From Flavobacteriaceae bacterium (GTDB lineage: Bacteria > Bacteroidota > Bacteroidia > Flavobacteriales > Flavobacteriaceae): a DNA stretch of 64,000 nt. Positions 49,416 through 57,187 of this stretch are shown one piece after another (position 1 is the stretch's first letter; each line of letters opens with the position of its first letter). Location of the stretch: the NCBI GenBank assembly GCA_018402385.1, contig JAGYJA010000003.1, positions 124,001-188,000 of the forward strand, given 5' to 3'. The notes under the pieces are model-generated. The model searched no databases. It was not told the origin of the DNA and saw only the letters and a program-made list of their open reading frames with translations. A program made the translations under genes and the position numbers.

Positions 49416-50270
49416 ATGATCAAAGGAACTCTTATCCCCATAGGAGGTAATGAAGACAAAGGTTTTCACAACGAAGACCGTTTTAATCTGGATTTTATCA
49501 GTGATGGCATACTTGCTCAAGTAGTCAATGTAAGTGGTGGAAAAAATGCTAAAATACTTGTCATTACTGCTGCTTCAGGCGTTCCCAAAGAGGTGGGCGC
49601 AAATTATATTGAAGCTTTTGAAAAATTGGGTTGTGACGATGTGACGCCACTGTATATTGACTCAAAAGAAGTCGCTGACGCTCCATCAACTCTTGAGTTG
49701 CTGAAGAATTGTGACTGCATTCTGTTTTCCGGCGGCAATCAGTCCAAAATTACCAAACATATTAGAAATACTGAGTTTCACAAAATTCTCATTCACCGTT
49801 ATCACAATGAAGAATTTGTTGTGGCGGGCACTAGTGCCGGAGCCATGTGCATGGCCAAAGAAATGATTGCCGGTGGCAGTAGTAAAGAATCCTTCATCAA
49901 AGGCGCTACAAAAATGAAGCAAGGGCTGAACCTTATCCCCGAACTAATCATCGACACCCATTTTATTCAACGCGGCCGTTTTGGGCGTTTATCTGAAGCT
50001 GTTGCCCGTTTTCCTGAACGCATCGGTATCGGACTTGCTGAAGACACCGGTCTTATCATCAAAAATGGCAATAAGGTGGAGGTTATCGGTTCAGGAATGG
50101 TTATTGTGTTTGACCCGGGCCAATTGACCCACAACAACATAGCCATCCTCAAAGAAAACACCCCTTTGACCATGACAAATCTAATTACTCATGTCCTTTC
50201 AGCCGGTGATTGTTATGATATTGATCACAGAACAGTAAAGGTTTTACCGGCGGTTAAGAGTTTGTTATAA
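49416..50270 (+). CDS. cphB: Cyanophycinase
   Basis: Serine exopeptidase of the S51 family that releases beta-Asp-Arg dipeptides from cyanophycin. It has 284 residues from the ATG at 49416 (MIKGTLIPIGGNEDKG). The nucleophile Ser is in GTSAGAM (about residue 140); HFIQRGRFGRL and GIGLAEDTGLI are family marks. Without the upstream extension there is no signal peptide, so it is the intracellular CphB type, not secreted CphE. The promoter position supports this start. It is convergent with the isoaspartyl dipeptidase gene. Confidence 0.95.
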   Translation: MIKGTLIPIGGNEDKGFHNEDRFNLDFISDGILAQVVNVSGGKNAKILVITAASGVPKEVGANYIEAFEKLGCDDVTPLYIDSKEVADAPSTLELLKNCDCILFSGGNQSKITKHIRNTEFHKILIHRYHNEEFVVAGTSAGAMCMAKEMIAGGSSKESFIKGATKMKQGLNLIPELIIDTHFIQRGRFGRLSEAVARFPERIGIGLAEDTGLIIKNGNKVEVIGSGMVIVFDPGQLTHNNIAILKENTPLTMTNLITHVLSAGDCYDIDHRTVKVLPAVKSLL

Positions 50271-50278
50271 AAAGCAAC

Positions 50279-51208
50279 TTATTTATAAATTGCCACTACC
50301 TCATCACCTATTGATGATCTAGAAGCTCTGTACATTCCTTCCGTATTAAAAGGCAAAGCCACATTCCCATTCGCATCGACGGCTATGAGTCCGCCATCAC
50401 CGCCTATTTTTAAAATGCGGTTCAAGATGACCTCATCAGCGGCTTGTTGTAAAGTGTAACCTTTGTATTCCATCAGGCATGAAACATCATAAGCCACTAC
50501 ACCTCTTATAAAAAACTCACCACTTCCTGTACAGCTCACCGCACAAGTGTTGTTGTTGGCATAATTTCCCGCACCTATCATCGGACTGTCGCCTACCCGG
50601 CCCCATTTTTTATTGGTCATTCCGCCGGTAGAGGTGGCGGCAGCAAGGTTTCCGTTTTGATCGCAGGCAACAGCTCCCACCGTCCCGAATTTAGAATCTT
50701 TTTTATCGCTGTGGTCCAGTTGGAAGGAATCACTGTCTTTGATATGTTGCCATTGTTCATAACGAAACTGGTCATAAAAATACTCCGGGTTTTCTATTCC
50801 AAAACCGTTTTCTTTTGCAAAACGCATCGCACCTTCTCCTGCCAAAAAAACGTGTTCGCTTTTTAACATGACTTGCTTTGCCAGAGAAATGGGGTTTTTT
50901 ATGCCGGTAATTAAGGAAACAGCACCTGCTTTTAAGTTCTTGCCTTCCATGATAGAGGCATCCATTTCGTGGGTGCCGGCATTGGTAAACACACTGCCTT
51001 TTCCGGCGTTGAATAGTGGGGTGTTTTCCAGTGATACAACTGCTTGTTCCACCGCATCAATTGCTGAAGCGCCGCTTTCAAGTAATGAATAGCCAACGTT
51101 TAAAGCTTCTTGTAAAGCGTTTCTGTACGCCATTTCTTTTTCCGGGGTCATTTTTCCTTTGATCAAGGTGCCTGCTCCGCCGTGGATTGCAATTGAAATA
51201 GTATTCAT
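50279..51208 (-). CDS. iaaA: Isoaspartyl dipeptidase / plant-type L-asparaginase
   Basis: An Ntn-hydrolase of 309 residues that splits beta-aspartyl dipeptides. Next to cphA and cphB the natural substrate is beta-Asp-Arg, completing cyanophycin breakdown to aspartate and arginine. Seen: IAIHGGAGT start, autocleavage and catalytic Thr in KFGTVGAV (about residue 176), GRVGDSPMIGAG and CTGSGEFFIR. No signal peptide, so cytoplasmic, unlike the exported glycosylasparaginase homologue 6 kb away. Eight bases separate its stop from the cphB stop. Confidence 0.94.
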   Translation of the reverse strand: MNTISIAIHGGAGTLIKGKMTPEKEMAYRNALQEALNVGYSLLESGASAIDAVEQAVVSLENTPLFNAGKGSVFTNAGTHEMDASIMEGKNLKAGAVSLITGIKNPISLAKQVMLKSEHVFLAGEGAMRFAKENGFGIENPEYFYDQFRYEQWQHIKDSDSFQLDHSDKKDSKFGTVGAVACDQNGNLAAATSTGGMTNKKWGRVGDSPMIGAGNYANNNTCAVSCTGSGEFFIRGVVAYDVSCLMEYKGYTLQQAADEVILNRILKIGGDGGLIAVDANGNVALPFNTEGMYRASRSSIGDEVVAIYK

Positions 51209-51319
51209 TTTAAAAAATTCAGGATTAAAAATAAAAGTGAGATAAATCTAAATACTCAGTTCTAAATACTCATATCTATTTACCCCGAAAAATACAATTT
51301 CCATTTTAATTGCCCGCGA

Positions 51320-51369
51320 TAGGGGTTGTTAAAAAATAACCTATACATTTTATTTTCTAACAACCCCTA
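51320..51369. promoter_or_regulatory. Long inverted repeat upstream of polA
   Basis: Two 20-base arms (51320-51339 and 51350-51369) pair with a single mismatch around the core AGGGGTTGTTA, leaving a 10-base loop. It ends 37 bases before the polA ATG, where a promoter would sit (imperfect box TAAGTTTTG at 51367-51375). It could be an operator, a leader hairpin or a small repeat element. Confidence 0.55.
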
Positions 51370-51405
51370 AGTTTTGTAGTTTTATAAGCTAAAATTCAAT
51401 CACCC

Positions 51406-54279
51406 ATGGCCGAACAAAAACGACTCTTCCTGCTGGATGCTTATGCGCTTATTTTCAGAGGATATTATGCATTTATCAAAAACCCACGTATCAATTCAAA
51501 AGGATTAGATACCTCTGCGATTATGGGGTTTATGAATTCGTTGCTCGACGTTATAAGAAGGGAAAAGCCGGACCATCTGGCCGTGTGTTTTGACAAAGGG
51601 GGCAGCGATGTGCGCAACGACCTTTACAGCGAATACAAAGCCAACCGCGATGCTACACCCGAGCCCATTATGATCGCCATTCCTTATATTCAGGATATTC
51701 TGAAGGCGATGCACATTCCTGTGGTGGTTCTTCCGGGTTGTGAAGCAGATGATGTAATAGGCACACTGGCCAAACAAGCCGAAAAAGAAGGCTATAAAGT
51801 CTATATGGTCACACCCGATAAAGATTTTGCCCAACTCGTTTCCGAAAACATCTTTATGTACCGCCCAGCAAGAATGGGAAATGGCATTGAAATCTGGGGA
51901 ATTCCTGAAGTACAGAAAAAATTCGGTGTCAAGCGCCCTGAGCAGGTCATTGACTTTTTGGGAATGATGGGTGATGCATCAGATAACATTCCCGGGCTTC
52001 CTGGGGTGGGTGAAAAAACAGCAAAAAAGTTCCTTGCTGAGTTTGAAACCATGGAAAACCTTTTGGCCAATACCGACAAGCTAAAGGGCAAGATGAAAGA
52101 AAAAGTGGAAGAAAACAAAGAGTTGGGGCTGTTGTCCAAAGAACTCGCAAAAATCCTGATCGATTGCGATGTCACCTTTGATGCTAAAGATTATGAACTC
52201 TCGATGCCTGACGGTGAAAAGGTGCAGGAAATCTTTGAAGAACTGGAATTCAGAAGGCTGAAGGATCAGTTTTTACAATTGTTTAATACCAATCCATCTG
52301 AAGTCCTCCCCCTAACCCCCTCCCAGGGAGGGGGGACTAGTGCCGATTCTAAAACTCCCCCTCCTTCGGAGGGGGCTGGGGGGAGGACTACTGCCGGCTC
52401 CGGCCAGTTCTCACTTTTTGATGCAGAAGGGGGCACAACAGAAAACATCACCATGACCTCCTCCCGCAAAACCATTAAGGACACAGACCATTTTTACCAA
52501 ACCGTGCAACCGGGAATGGGCACCAAGCTGTTTCTTCAAAACCTAATGAAACAAAGAGCAGTTTGTTTTGATACGGAAACAACTTCGCTTGACCCTTTGG
52601 AAGCCGAGCTTGTGGGTATTGCGTTTTCATGGGAAATCGGAAAAGGATTTTACGTGCCCTTTCCGGAGAATAAAGACGAGGCTCAGGAAATCATCGAGCA
52701 ATTACGCCCGTTTTTTGAAGCCGAAACCATTGAAAAAGTGGGTCAGAATTTAAAATATGACATCAAAGTACTGGCTAAATACAAGGTCACCATAAAAGGC
52801 AAACTGTTTGATACCATGCTGGCGCACTATCTCATCAATCCTGATATGCGACACAATATGGAGGTGTTGGCAGAAACTTATTTAAATTACACACCGGTTT
52901 CCATCACCGAATTGATTGGTAAAAAAGGAAAAAATCAGCAGTCGATGCGTGATGTACCCATTGAACAACAAACTGAATATGCCGTTGAAGATGCAGATAT
53001 CACACTGCAACTCAAAGCCCATTTTGAAAAAGAACTGGGTGAGGCCAATACCCAAAAACTGTTTGATGAGATTGAAATCCCGTTGGTATCTGTGCTGGCA
53101 CATATGGAACTGGAAGGCATTCGGCTGGATGCCGAATTTCTAAACTCGCTTTCGCGAAAGCTGGATGAAGATATTTTGCATTTGGAAAAGGAAATCTACA
53201 AGGAAGCCGGGGAAACCTTTAATATCGCTTCGCCAAAACAATTGGGCGAAATCCTATTCGAAAAAATGCAATTGGTCAAAAAACCAAAAAAGACCAAAAC
53301 CGGTCAATATTCCACTGCAGAGGATGTACTTTCCGTTTTGGCAAAAGACCATAAAATCATCAGGGATGTACTGGAATATCGTGGTTTGAGCAAATTGAAG
53401 AGCACGTATGTAGATGCACTCCCTAATCAGGTAAGTAAAGTCACCGGCCGTGTTCATACCGACTATATGCAAACCGTTGCCGCCACCGGTCGATTGAGCA
53501 GTAACAACCCCAACCTTCAAAATATCCCGATACGCACCGAGCGTGGTCGCGAAGTTCGCAAAGCATTTGTTCCCAGAAATGAAGAATACACACTACTCGC
53601 TGCCGATTATTCTCAGATTGAATTGCGCATTATCGCTGCCTTAAGTAAAGAACCCAAAATGATGGAAGCTTTTAAAAACGGCGAAGATATTCATGCTTCC
53701 ACCGCTTCAAAAGTCTTTAATGTACCGCTGGAGGAAGTCACACGCGAACAACGTGGCAATGCCAAAACCGTCAACTTTGGGATTATTTATGGGGTTTCGG
53801 CCTTTGGCCTAAGCAATCAAACCGACCTCAACCGCACCGAAGCCAAGGAATTGATCGACACTTATTATGAAACCTACCCCAAATTAAAAAGTTATATGGC
53901 AGAACAGGTTGATTTTGCCCGGGAAAACGGCTATGTGCAAACCGTTTTGGGCAGACGTCGCTATTTAAAAGACATCAACTCACAAAACGCCGTAGTGCGC
54001 GGTGCAGCCGAGCGCAATGCCGTGAATGCCCCCATTCAGGGAAGTGCTGCAGACATCATCAAAATAGCGATGATAAACATTTACAACAAGTTGGTTGAAG
54101 GCAACTACAAAACCAAAATGCTATTACAAGTGCATGACGAATTGGTTTTTGACGCTTACAAGCCCGAACTTGATAAAGTGAAAACACTTATCAAAACCGA
54201 AATGGAAAACGCTTTTAAACTGGAAGTGCCGTTGGATGTGGATTTGGGTGAAGGGAACAACTGGTTGGAAGCGCATTAA
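51406..54279 (+). CDS. polA: DNA polymerase I
   Basis: Fills gaps and removes RNA primers in replication and repair. It has 957 residues: 5' nuclease (1-290; FDKGGSDVRNDLYSEYKANR), 3'-5' exonuclease with FDTETTSLDP (about 387) so proofreading residues are kept, and the polymerase: motif A DYSQIELRIIA (about 733), motif B RGNAKTVNFGIIYG (about 781), motif C VHDELVFD (about 908). The linker between nuclease and exonuclease (about residues 299-328) is encoded by two inverted palindromic repeat units translated in frame, rich in Pro, Gly and Ser. Confidence 0.96.
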   Translation: MAEQKRLFLLDAYALIFRGYYAFIKNPRINSKGLDTSAIMGFMNSLLDVIRREKPDHLAVCFDKGGSDVRNDLYSEYKANRDATPEPIMIAIPYIQDILKAMHIPVVVLPGCEADDVIGTLAKQAEKEGYKVYMVTPDKDFAQLVSENIFMYRPARMGNGIEIWGIPEVQKKFGVKRPEQVIDFLGMMGDASDNIPGLPGVGEKTAKKFLAEFETMENLLANTDKLKGKMKEKVEENKELGLLSKELAKILIDCDVTFDAKDYELSMPDGEKVQEIFEELEFRRLKDQFLQLFNTNPSEVLPLTPSQGGGTSADSKTPPPSEGAGGRTTAGSGQFSLFDAEGGTTENITMTSSRKTIKDTDHFYQTVQPGMGTKLFLQNLMKQRAVCFDTETTSLDPLEAELVGIAFSWEIGKGFYVPFPENKDEAQEIIEQLRPFFEAETIEKVGQNLKYDIKVLAKYKVTIKGKLFDTMLAHYLINPDMRHNMEVLAETYLNYTPVSITELIGKKGKNQQSMRDVPIEQQTEYAVEDADITLQLKAHFEKELGEANTQKLFDEIEIPLVSVLAHMELEGIRLDAEFLNSLSRKLDEDILHLEKEIYKEAGETFNIASPKQLGEILFEKMQLVKKPKKTKTGQYSTAEDVLSVLAKDHKIIRDVLEYRGLSKLKSTYVDALPNQVSKVTGRVHTDYMQTVAATGRLSSNNPNLQNIPIRTERGREVRKAFVPRNEEYTLLAADYSQIELRIIAALSKEPKMMEAFKNGEDIHASTASKVFNVPLEEVTREQRGNAKTVNFGIIYGVSAFGLSNQTDLNRTEAKELIDTYYETYPKLKSYMAEQVDFARENGYVQTVLGRRRYLKDINSQNAVVRGAAERNAVNAPIQGSAADIIKIAMINIYNKLVEGNYKTKMLLQVHDELVFDAYKPELDKVKTLIKTEMENAFKLEVPLDVDLGEGNNWLEAH
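52302..52390. repeat. Pair of inverted palindromic repeat units inside polA
   Basis: Unit A (52303-52337) and unit B (52354-52387) are G/C-rich, inverted relative to each other, and each is itself a near palindrome (CCCCCTC...GAGGGGG). They stand out sharply from the surrounding composition and resemble flavobacterial intergenic repeat elements. The reading frame passes through both without a stop. Confidence 0.8.
53148..53161. repeat. Palindrome GCTTTCGCGAAAGC in polA
   Basis: A perfect 14-base palindrome within coding sequence. The 16-base version, CGCTTTCGCGAAAGCG, recurs at 60425-60440. Confidence 0.7.
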
Positions 54280-54284
54280 AAGAA

Positions 54285-54312
54285 AAAGCCCCTTGAAGTT
54301 TCAAGGGGCTTT
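54285..54312. terminator. Bidirectional terminator between polA and the lipoprotein gene
   Basis: Stem AAAGCCCCTTGA/TCAAGGGGCTTT with a four-base loop, A-rich upstream, between convergent genes. Confidence 0.8.
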
Positions 54313-54336
54313 ACCTATAAATTCAATGCTACTTTG

Positions 54337-54852
54337 TTATTGTTTTTCGTAAACAATTGTCAGGTCTTCGGTGATTATTGCAGTTCCATCACCTTCTTCA
54401 ACCGGAATGGGATATCCATTCGGCAAGGAAAAAGTGATTTCATTACCATCTTGTGTACCGGTTAAAGTAGAATCCCCTTGAGTTACAATCACGCTATCCC
54501 CGTTTTGAGTCCATGTGAATGCCGTGGTGTTATTTTCACTTACACATTCTATAGTATATTCATACTCATCTGTTGTTCCTGTAACCAATTCAAGTTCAAT
54601 ATCAAGGCGTGATGTAGAGACATCGGCCCCTGTACCATCGGCATTAAAAACCAGGGTTTCATTTTGATAACAATCGGTTTGCCCCATAATGTCATTTGAA
54701 ATAATACCGTCGCCGTTCAAGTCATAAGCGTTTTGAGTTTTGAAAGCGGTCATTTTCCAGGTACCTTCAATGGCTACTCCTCCATCATCATCATCTGATG
54801 AACAACTCACAAAAATTGCAGCAACAAGAATTAATGTTATTAGCTTTTTCAT
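54337..54852 (-). CDS. Lipocalin-like lipoprotein
   Basis: A 171-residue exported lipoprotein. Signal peptide with lipobox FVSC followed by SSDDDDGG, an acidic stretch like the Bacteroidota surface-export signal, so it may be displayed outside the cell. The mature part has the lipocalin-like opening IEGTWKMTAF and repeating beta-strands (ETLVFNADGTG, TTAFTWTQNGDSVIV). DLNGDGIISN is an EF-hand-like calcium loop. Ligand unknown. Monocistronic. Confidence 0.8.
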   Translation of the reverse strand: MKKLITLILVAAIFVSCSSDDDDGGVAIEGTWKMTAFKTQNAYDLNGDGIISNDIMGQTDCYQNETLVFNADGTGADVSTSRLDIELELVTGTTDEYEYTIECVSENNTTAFTWTQNGDSVIVTQGDSTLTGTQDGNEITFSLPNGYPIPVEEGDGTAIITEDLTIVYEKQ

Positions 54853-55063
54853 AATTATTTATTTATAGTTTTTAGATTAAACGTAAACAAATGGATTTTA
54901 TCCTGCTAAACCTTGCAGTTTAACTTAAAATAAAGAAAGATTAACGTTCTTTTATCTTTTTATGAGAATTAGAAAGGCCATTTAAATTATAAAAATTAAT
55001 CTTGTTTTAATTGATTCAAATTAGCAGCTGGTTTCAATCTTCAAAAAAATTCAAATTACCCCA

Positions 55064-55094
55064 TTTGTAAATCAAATTTATAGTTGTACATTTG
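55064..55094 (+). promoter_or_regulatory. Promoter of rplM-rpsI
   Basis: TTTG (55064-55067), 19 bases, TACATTTG (55087-55094): full consensus. It predicts a leader of about 73 bases before rplM. The remainder of the 320-base gap from 54853 is AT-rich without a gene. Confidence 0.7.
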
Positions 55095-55100
55095 CACCCC

Positions 55101-55160
55101 AATTCTCATATGTAGAATTATTTAGGAATGTTTAACCCGCCTGTTGTAAGACAGGTTTTT
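55101..55160 (+). promoter_or_regulatory. Structured leader of rplM
   Basis: Two hairpins lie between promoter and start: AATTCT/AGAATT (55101-55119), and CCTGT/ACAGG (55140-55155) followed by five T, which looks like a weak terminator. This position and shape fit an autoregulatory ribosomal-protein leader; regulation is inferred. Confidence 0.45.
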
Positions 55161-55173
55161 AAATGAAATTAGT

Positions 55174-55629
55174 TTGGACACATTAAGTTACAAAACAGTA
55201 TCTGCCAACAAAGCCACTGTTACTAAAGAGTGGTTACACGTTGATGCTGATGGTCAGACTTTAGGTCGTCTTTCTTCAGAAGTTGCAAAACTTTTAAGAG
55301 GAAAGCACAAGCCAAACTTCACTCCTCACGTTGATTGTGGCGATAACGTTGTTATCACCAACGCAGAAAAAATCAACTTAAGCGGGAAAAAGTGGGATGC
55401 AAAAGAATACATCCGTCACACCGGCTACCCTGGAGGACAAAGAAGTTTGACTGCTAAAGAACTTTTCGCTAAGAATCCGGAGCGATTGATTGAAAAATCG
55501 GTAAAAGGTATGTTACCTAAAAATAAATTAGGAGCAGAACTTTTTAGAAATTTAAAGGTTTACGCAGGTGAATCACACGATCACGAGGCGCAAAAGCCAA
55601 GAACTATTAACTTTAACGAAAGTAAGTAA
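55174..55629 (+). CDS. rplM: 50S ribosomal protein L13
   Basis: uL13, an early-assembling protein of the large subunit. It has 151 residues, with [25 protein letters not shown] and the GYPGGQR loop. The start is TTG at 55174, read as [20 protein letters not shown], the usual flavobacterial N-terminus; no ATG fits. A rare start codon after a structured leader suggests tight translational control. Its stop overlaps the rpsI start (TAATG). Confidence 0.95.
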   Translation: MDTLSYKTVSANKATVTKEWLHVDADGQTLGRLSSEVAKLLRGKHKPNFTPHVDCGDNVVITNAEKINLSGKKWDAKEYIRHTGYPGGQRSLTAKELFAKNPERLIEKSVKGMLPKNKLGAELFRNLKVYAGESHDHEAQKPRTINFNESK

Positions 55630-56015
55630 TGGAAGTTATTCACAAAATCGGCAGAAGAAAAACTGCAGTAGCACGTGTGTACTTGTCTCCCGGAAAAGGA
55701 ACAATCACCGTGAACAAAAGAACCTTTGACAACTACTTCTCAACAGACACTTTAAAATACAAAGTGATGCAACCATTGGCAATGACCAACAATGCAGAAA
55801 ACTTTGACATCAAAGTAAATGTTTTTGGAGGAGGAATCACAGGACAGGCTGAGGCAATTCGCCTTGCTTTATCAAGAGCAATGTGTGAATTGGACGAAGA
55901 AAACCGTGCAACTCTAAAGCCTGAAGGTTTGTTAACCAGAGATCCAAGAATGGTGGAGCGCAAGAAATTCGGACAGAAGAAAGCGCGTAAGAAATTCCAG
56001 TTCTCTAAACGTTAA
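55629..56015 (+). CDS. rpsI: 30S ribosomal protein S9
   Basis: uS9, whose C-terminal tail reaches the P-site tRNA. It has 128 residues, IGRRKTAVARVYLSPG at the N-terminus and the basic tail RKKFQFSKR ending in Lys-Arg as expected. Coupled to rplM by the overlap TAATG. Confidence 0.97.
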   Translation: MEVIHKIGRRKTAVARVYLSPGKGTITVNKRTFDNYFSTDTLKYKVMQPLAMTNNAENFDIKVNVFGGGITGQAEAIRLALSRAMCELDEENRATLKPEGLLTRDPRMVERKKFGQKKARKKFQFSKR

Positions 56016-56180
56016 TTCCGTACTTGTTGCGGAACCTCATCAAGGCTGTAAAAATCTTGATGAAAAAGTTCTAAAATTATTAAAAACGCTGTTCTTTCCG
56101 TCAAAGACGGAAAAAATTAGTTTAGCATCTAAATGCGCAAGACCTTATTGAGCTACTTGTACATTGCTAAATTACAGAAC
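56016..56180 (+). promoter_or_regulatory. Structured rpsI-rpsB intergenic region (candidate S2 leader)
   Basis: Three local hairpins in 180 bases: TTCCG/CGGAA (56016-56034), CATCAAG/CTTGATG (56038-56062) and TTTCCGTC/GACGGAAA (56095-56113, AAA loop). A possible long-range pairing GTTCT/AGAAC (56068-56072 with 56176-56180) would close the third. No ORF. Likely an RNA regulatory leader of rpsB. Confidence 0.45.
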
Positions 56181-56195
56181 GTAAACTATTAAAAA

Positions 56196-57083
56196 ATGGC
56201 AAAAAAAATCGAAGTAAAAGAATTACTTGATGCAGGTGTTCATTTTGGTCACCTCACCAGAAAATGGAATCCAAACATGGCTCCCTACATTTATATGGAG
56301 CGCAACGGGATTCACATCATCAACCTATACAAAACTGCTGCAAAACTTGAAGAAGCTGCTGAAGCTCTTAAGAAAATAGCAGGAAGCGGACGAAAAATCC
56401 TTTTCGTAGCGACAAAAAAACAAGCAAAAGACATCGTTGCTGAAAACGCAAAAAATGCAAACCAACCCTACATCACAGAAAGATGGCCGGGTGGTATGCT
56501 AACTAACTTTGTAACCATCAGAAAAGCAGTTAAAAAAATGGCTGCTATTGACAGGATGAAACAAGATGGTACTTTTGAAACGCTTTCTAAAAAAGAGCGT
56601 TTACAAGTCACTCGTCAAAGAGAAAAACTTGAGAAAAACTTAGGTTCCATTGCTGACATGAGTCGATTACCCGCTGCACTTTTCATTGTTGATACTTTAC
56701 GCGAGCACATCGCTGTAAAGGAAGCTCAGAAATTAAACATTCCTATTTTTGCAATGGTCGATACCAACTCTGACCCAAGAGAAATCGACTTTGCAATACC
56801 TTCTAATGATGATGCTTCAAAATCAATTGAAAAAATCTTAGGCTATGTGAGCGCTTCAATTACAGAAGCTCTCTCAGAAAGAAAAGCTGAGAAAGCTGAG
56901 AAAGATGTCGCAGATGATGACCAAGAAGATGCAAAACCAGCAAAAAAAGCTAAGAAAAAAGAAGCGGTTGAGGCAGAAGATGAATCTTCAGAAGTAGAAG
57001 CTAAGAAGACAAAGAAAGAGCCCAAAGCTAAAAAAGAAAAAGCTGCTGAAGTTGCAGAAGATGCAACAGGCGAAGAGGAATAA
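56196..57083 (+). CDS. rpsB: 30S ribosomal protein S2
   Basis: uS2 with 295 residues: LLDAGVHFGHLTRKWNPNM, the ERWPGGMLTNF loop and the ALFIVDTLREHIAVKEA region. The last 65 or so residues form a Lys/Glu/Ala-rich low-complexity tail that is beyond the usual length of about 230-240; such tails are common in Bacteroidota S2. It is followed by tsf, as in most bacteria. Confidence 0.97.
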   Translation: MAKKIEVKELLDAGVHFGHLTRKWNPNMAPYIYMERNGIHIINLYKTAAKLEEAAEALKKIAGSGRKILFVATKKQAKDIVAENAKNANQPYITERWPGGMLTNFVTIRKAVKKMAAIDRMKQDGTFETLSKKERLQVTRQREKLEKNLGSIADMSRLPAALFIVDTLREHIAVKEAQKLNIPIFAMVDTNSDPREIDFAIPSNDDASKSIEKILGYVSASITEALSERKAEKAEKDVADDDQEDAKPAKKAKKKEAVEAEDESSEVEAKKTKKEPKAKKEKAAEVAEDATGEEE

Positions 57084-57085
57084 CA

Positions 57086-57171
57086 ATTCCCTTGTAAAAG
57101 GGAATCTCGTTCTTAAAATTACTATACATTATAATTAAATTGATTAACGAGATCCCCGCTTTCGCGGGGAT
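57086..57171 (+). promoter_or_regulatory. rpsB-tsf intergenic RNA with mutually exclusive helices
   Basis: Helix 1 ATTCCCTT/AAGGGAAT (57086-57105, GTAA loop). Helix 3 ATCCCCGC/GCGGGGAT (57152-57171, TTTC loop). Helix 2 pairs GGAATCTCGTT (57101-57111) with AACGAGATCC (57146-57155) with one bulged A, using the 3' arm of helix 1 and the 5' arm of helix 3. The three cannot form together, which is the layout of a switch. Confidence 0.5.
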
Positions 57172-57187
57172 TTAAAAACATAAAACT

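Noticed and set aside
54285..54312. Hairpin as dispersed repeat
   Set aside because: Position between convergent stops and stem-loop geometry fit an ordinary bidirectional terminator.
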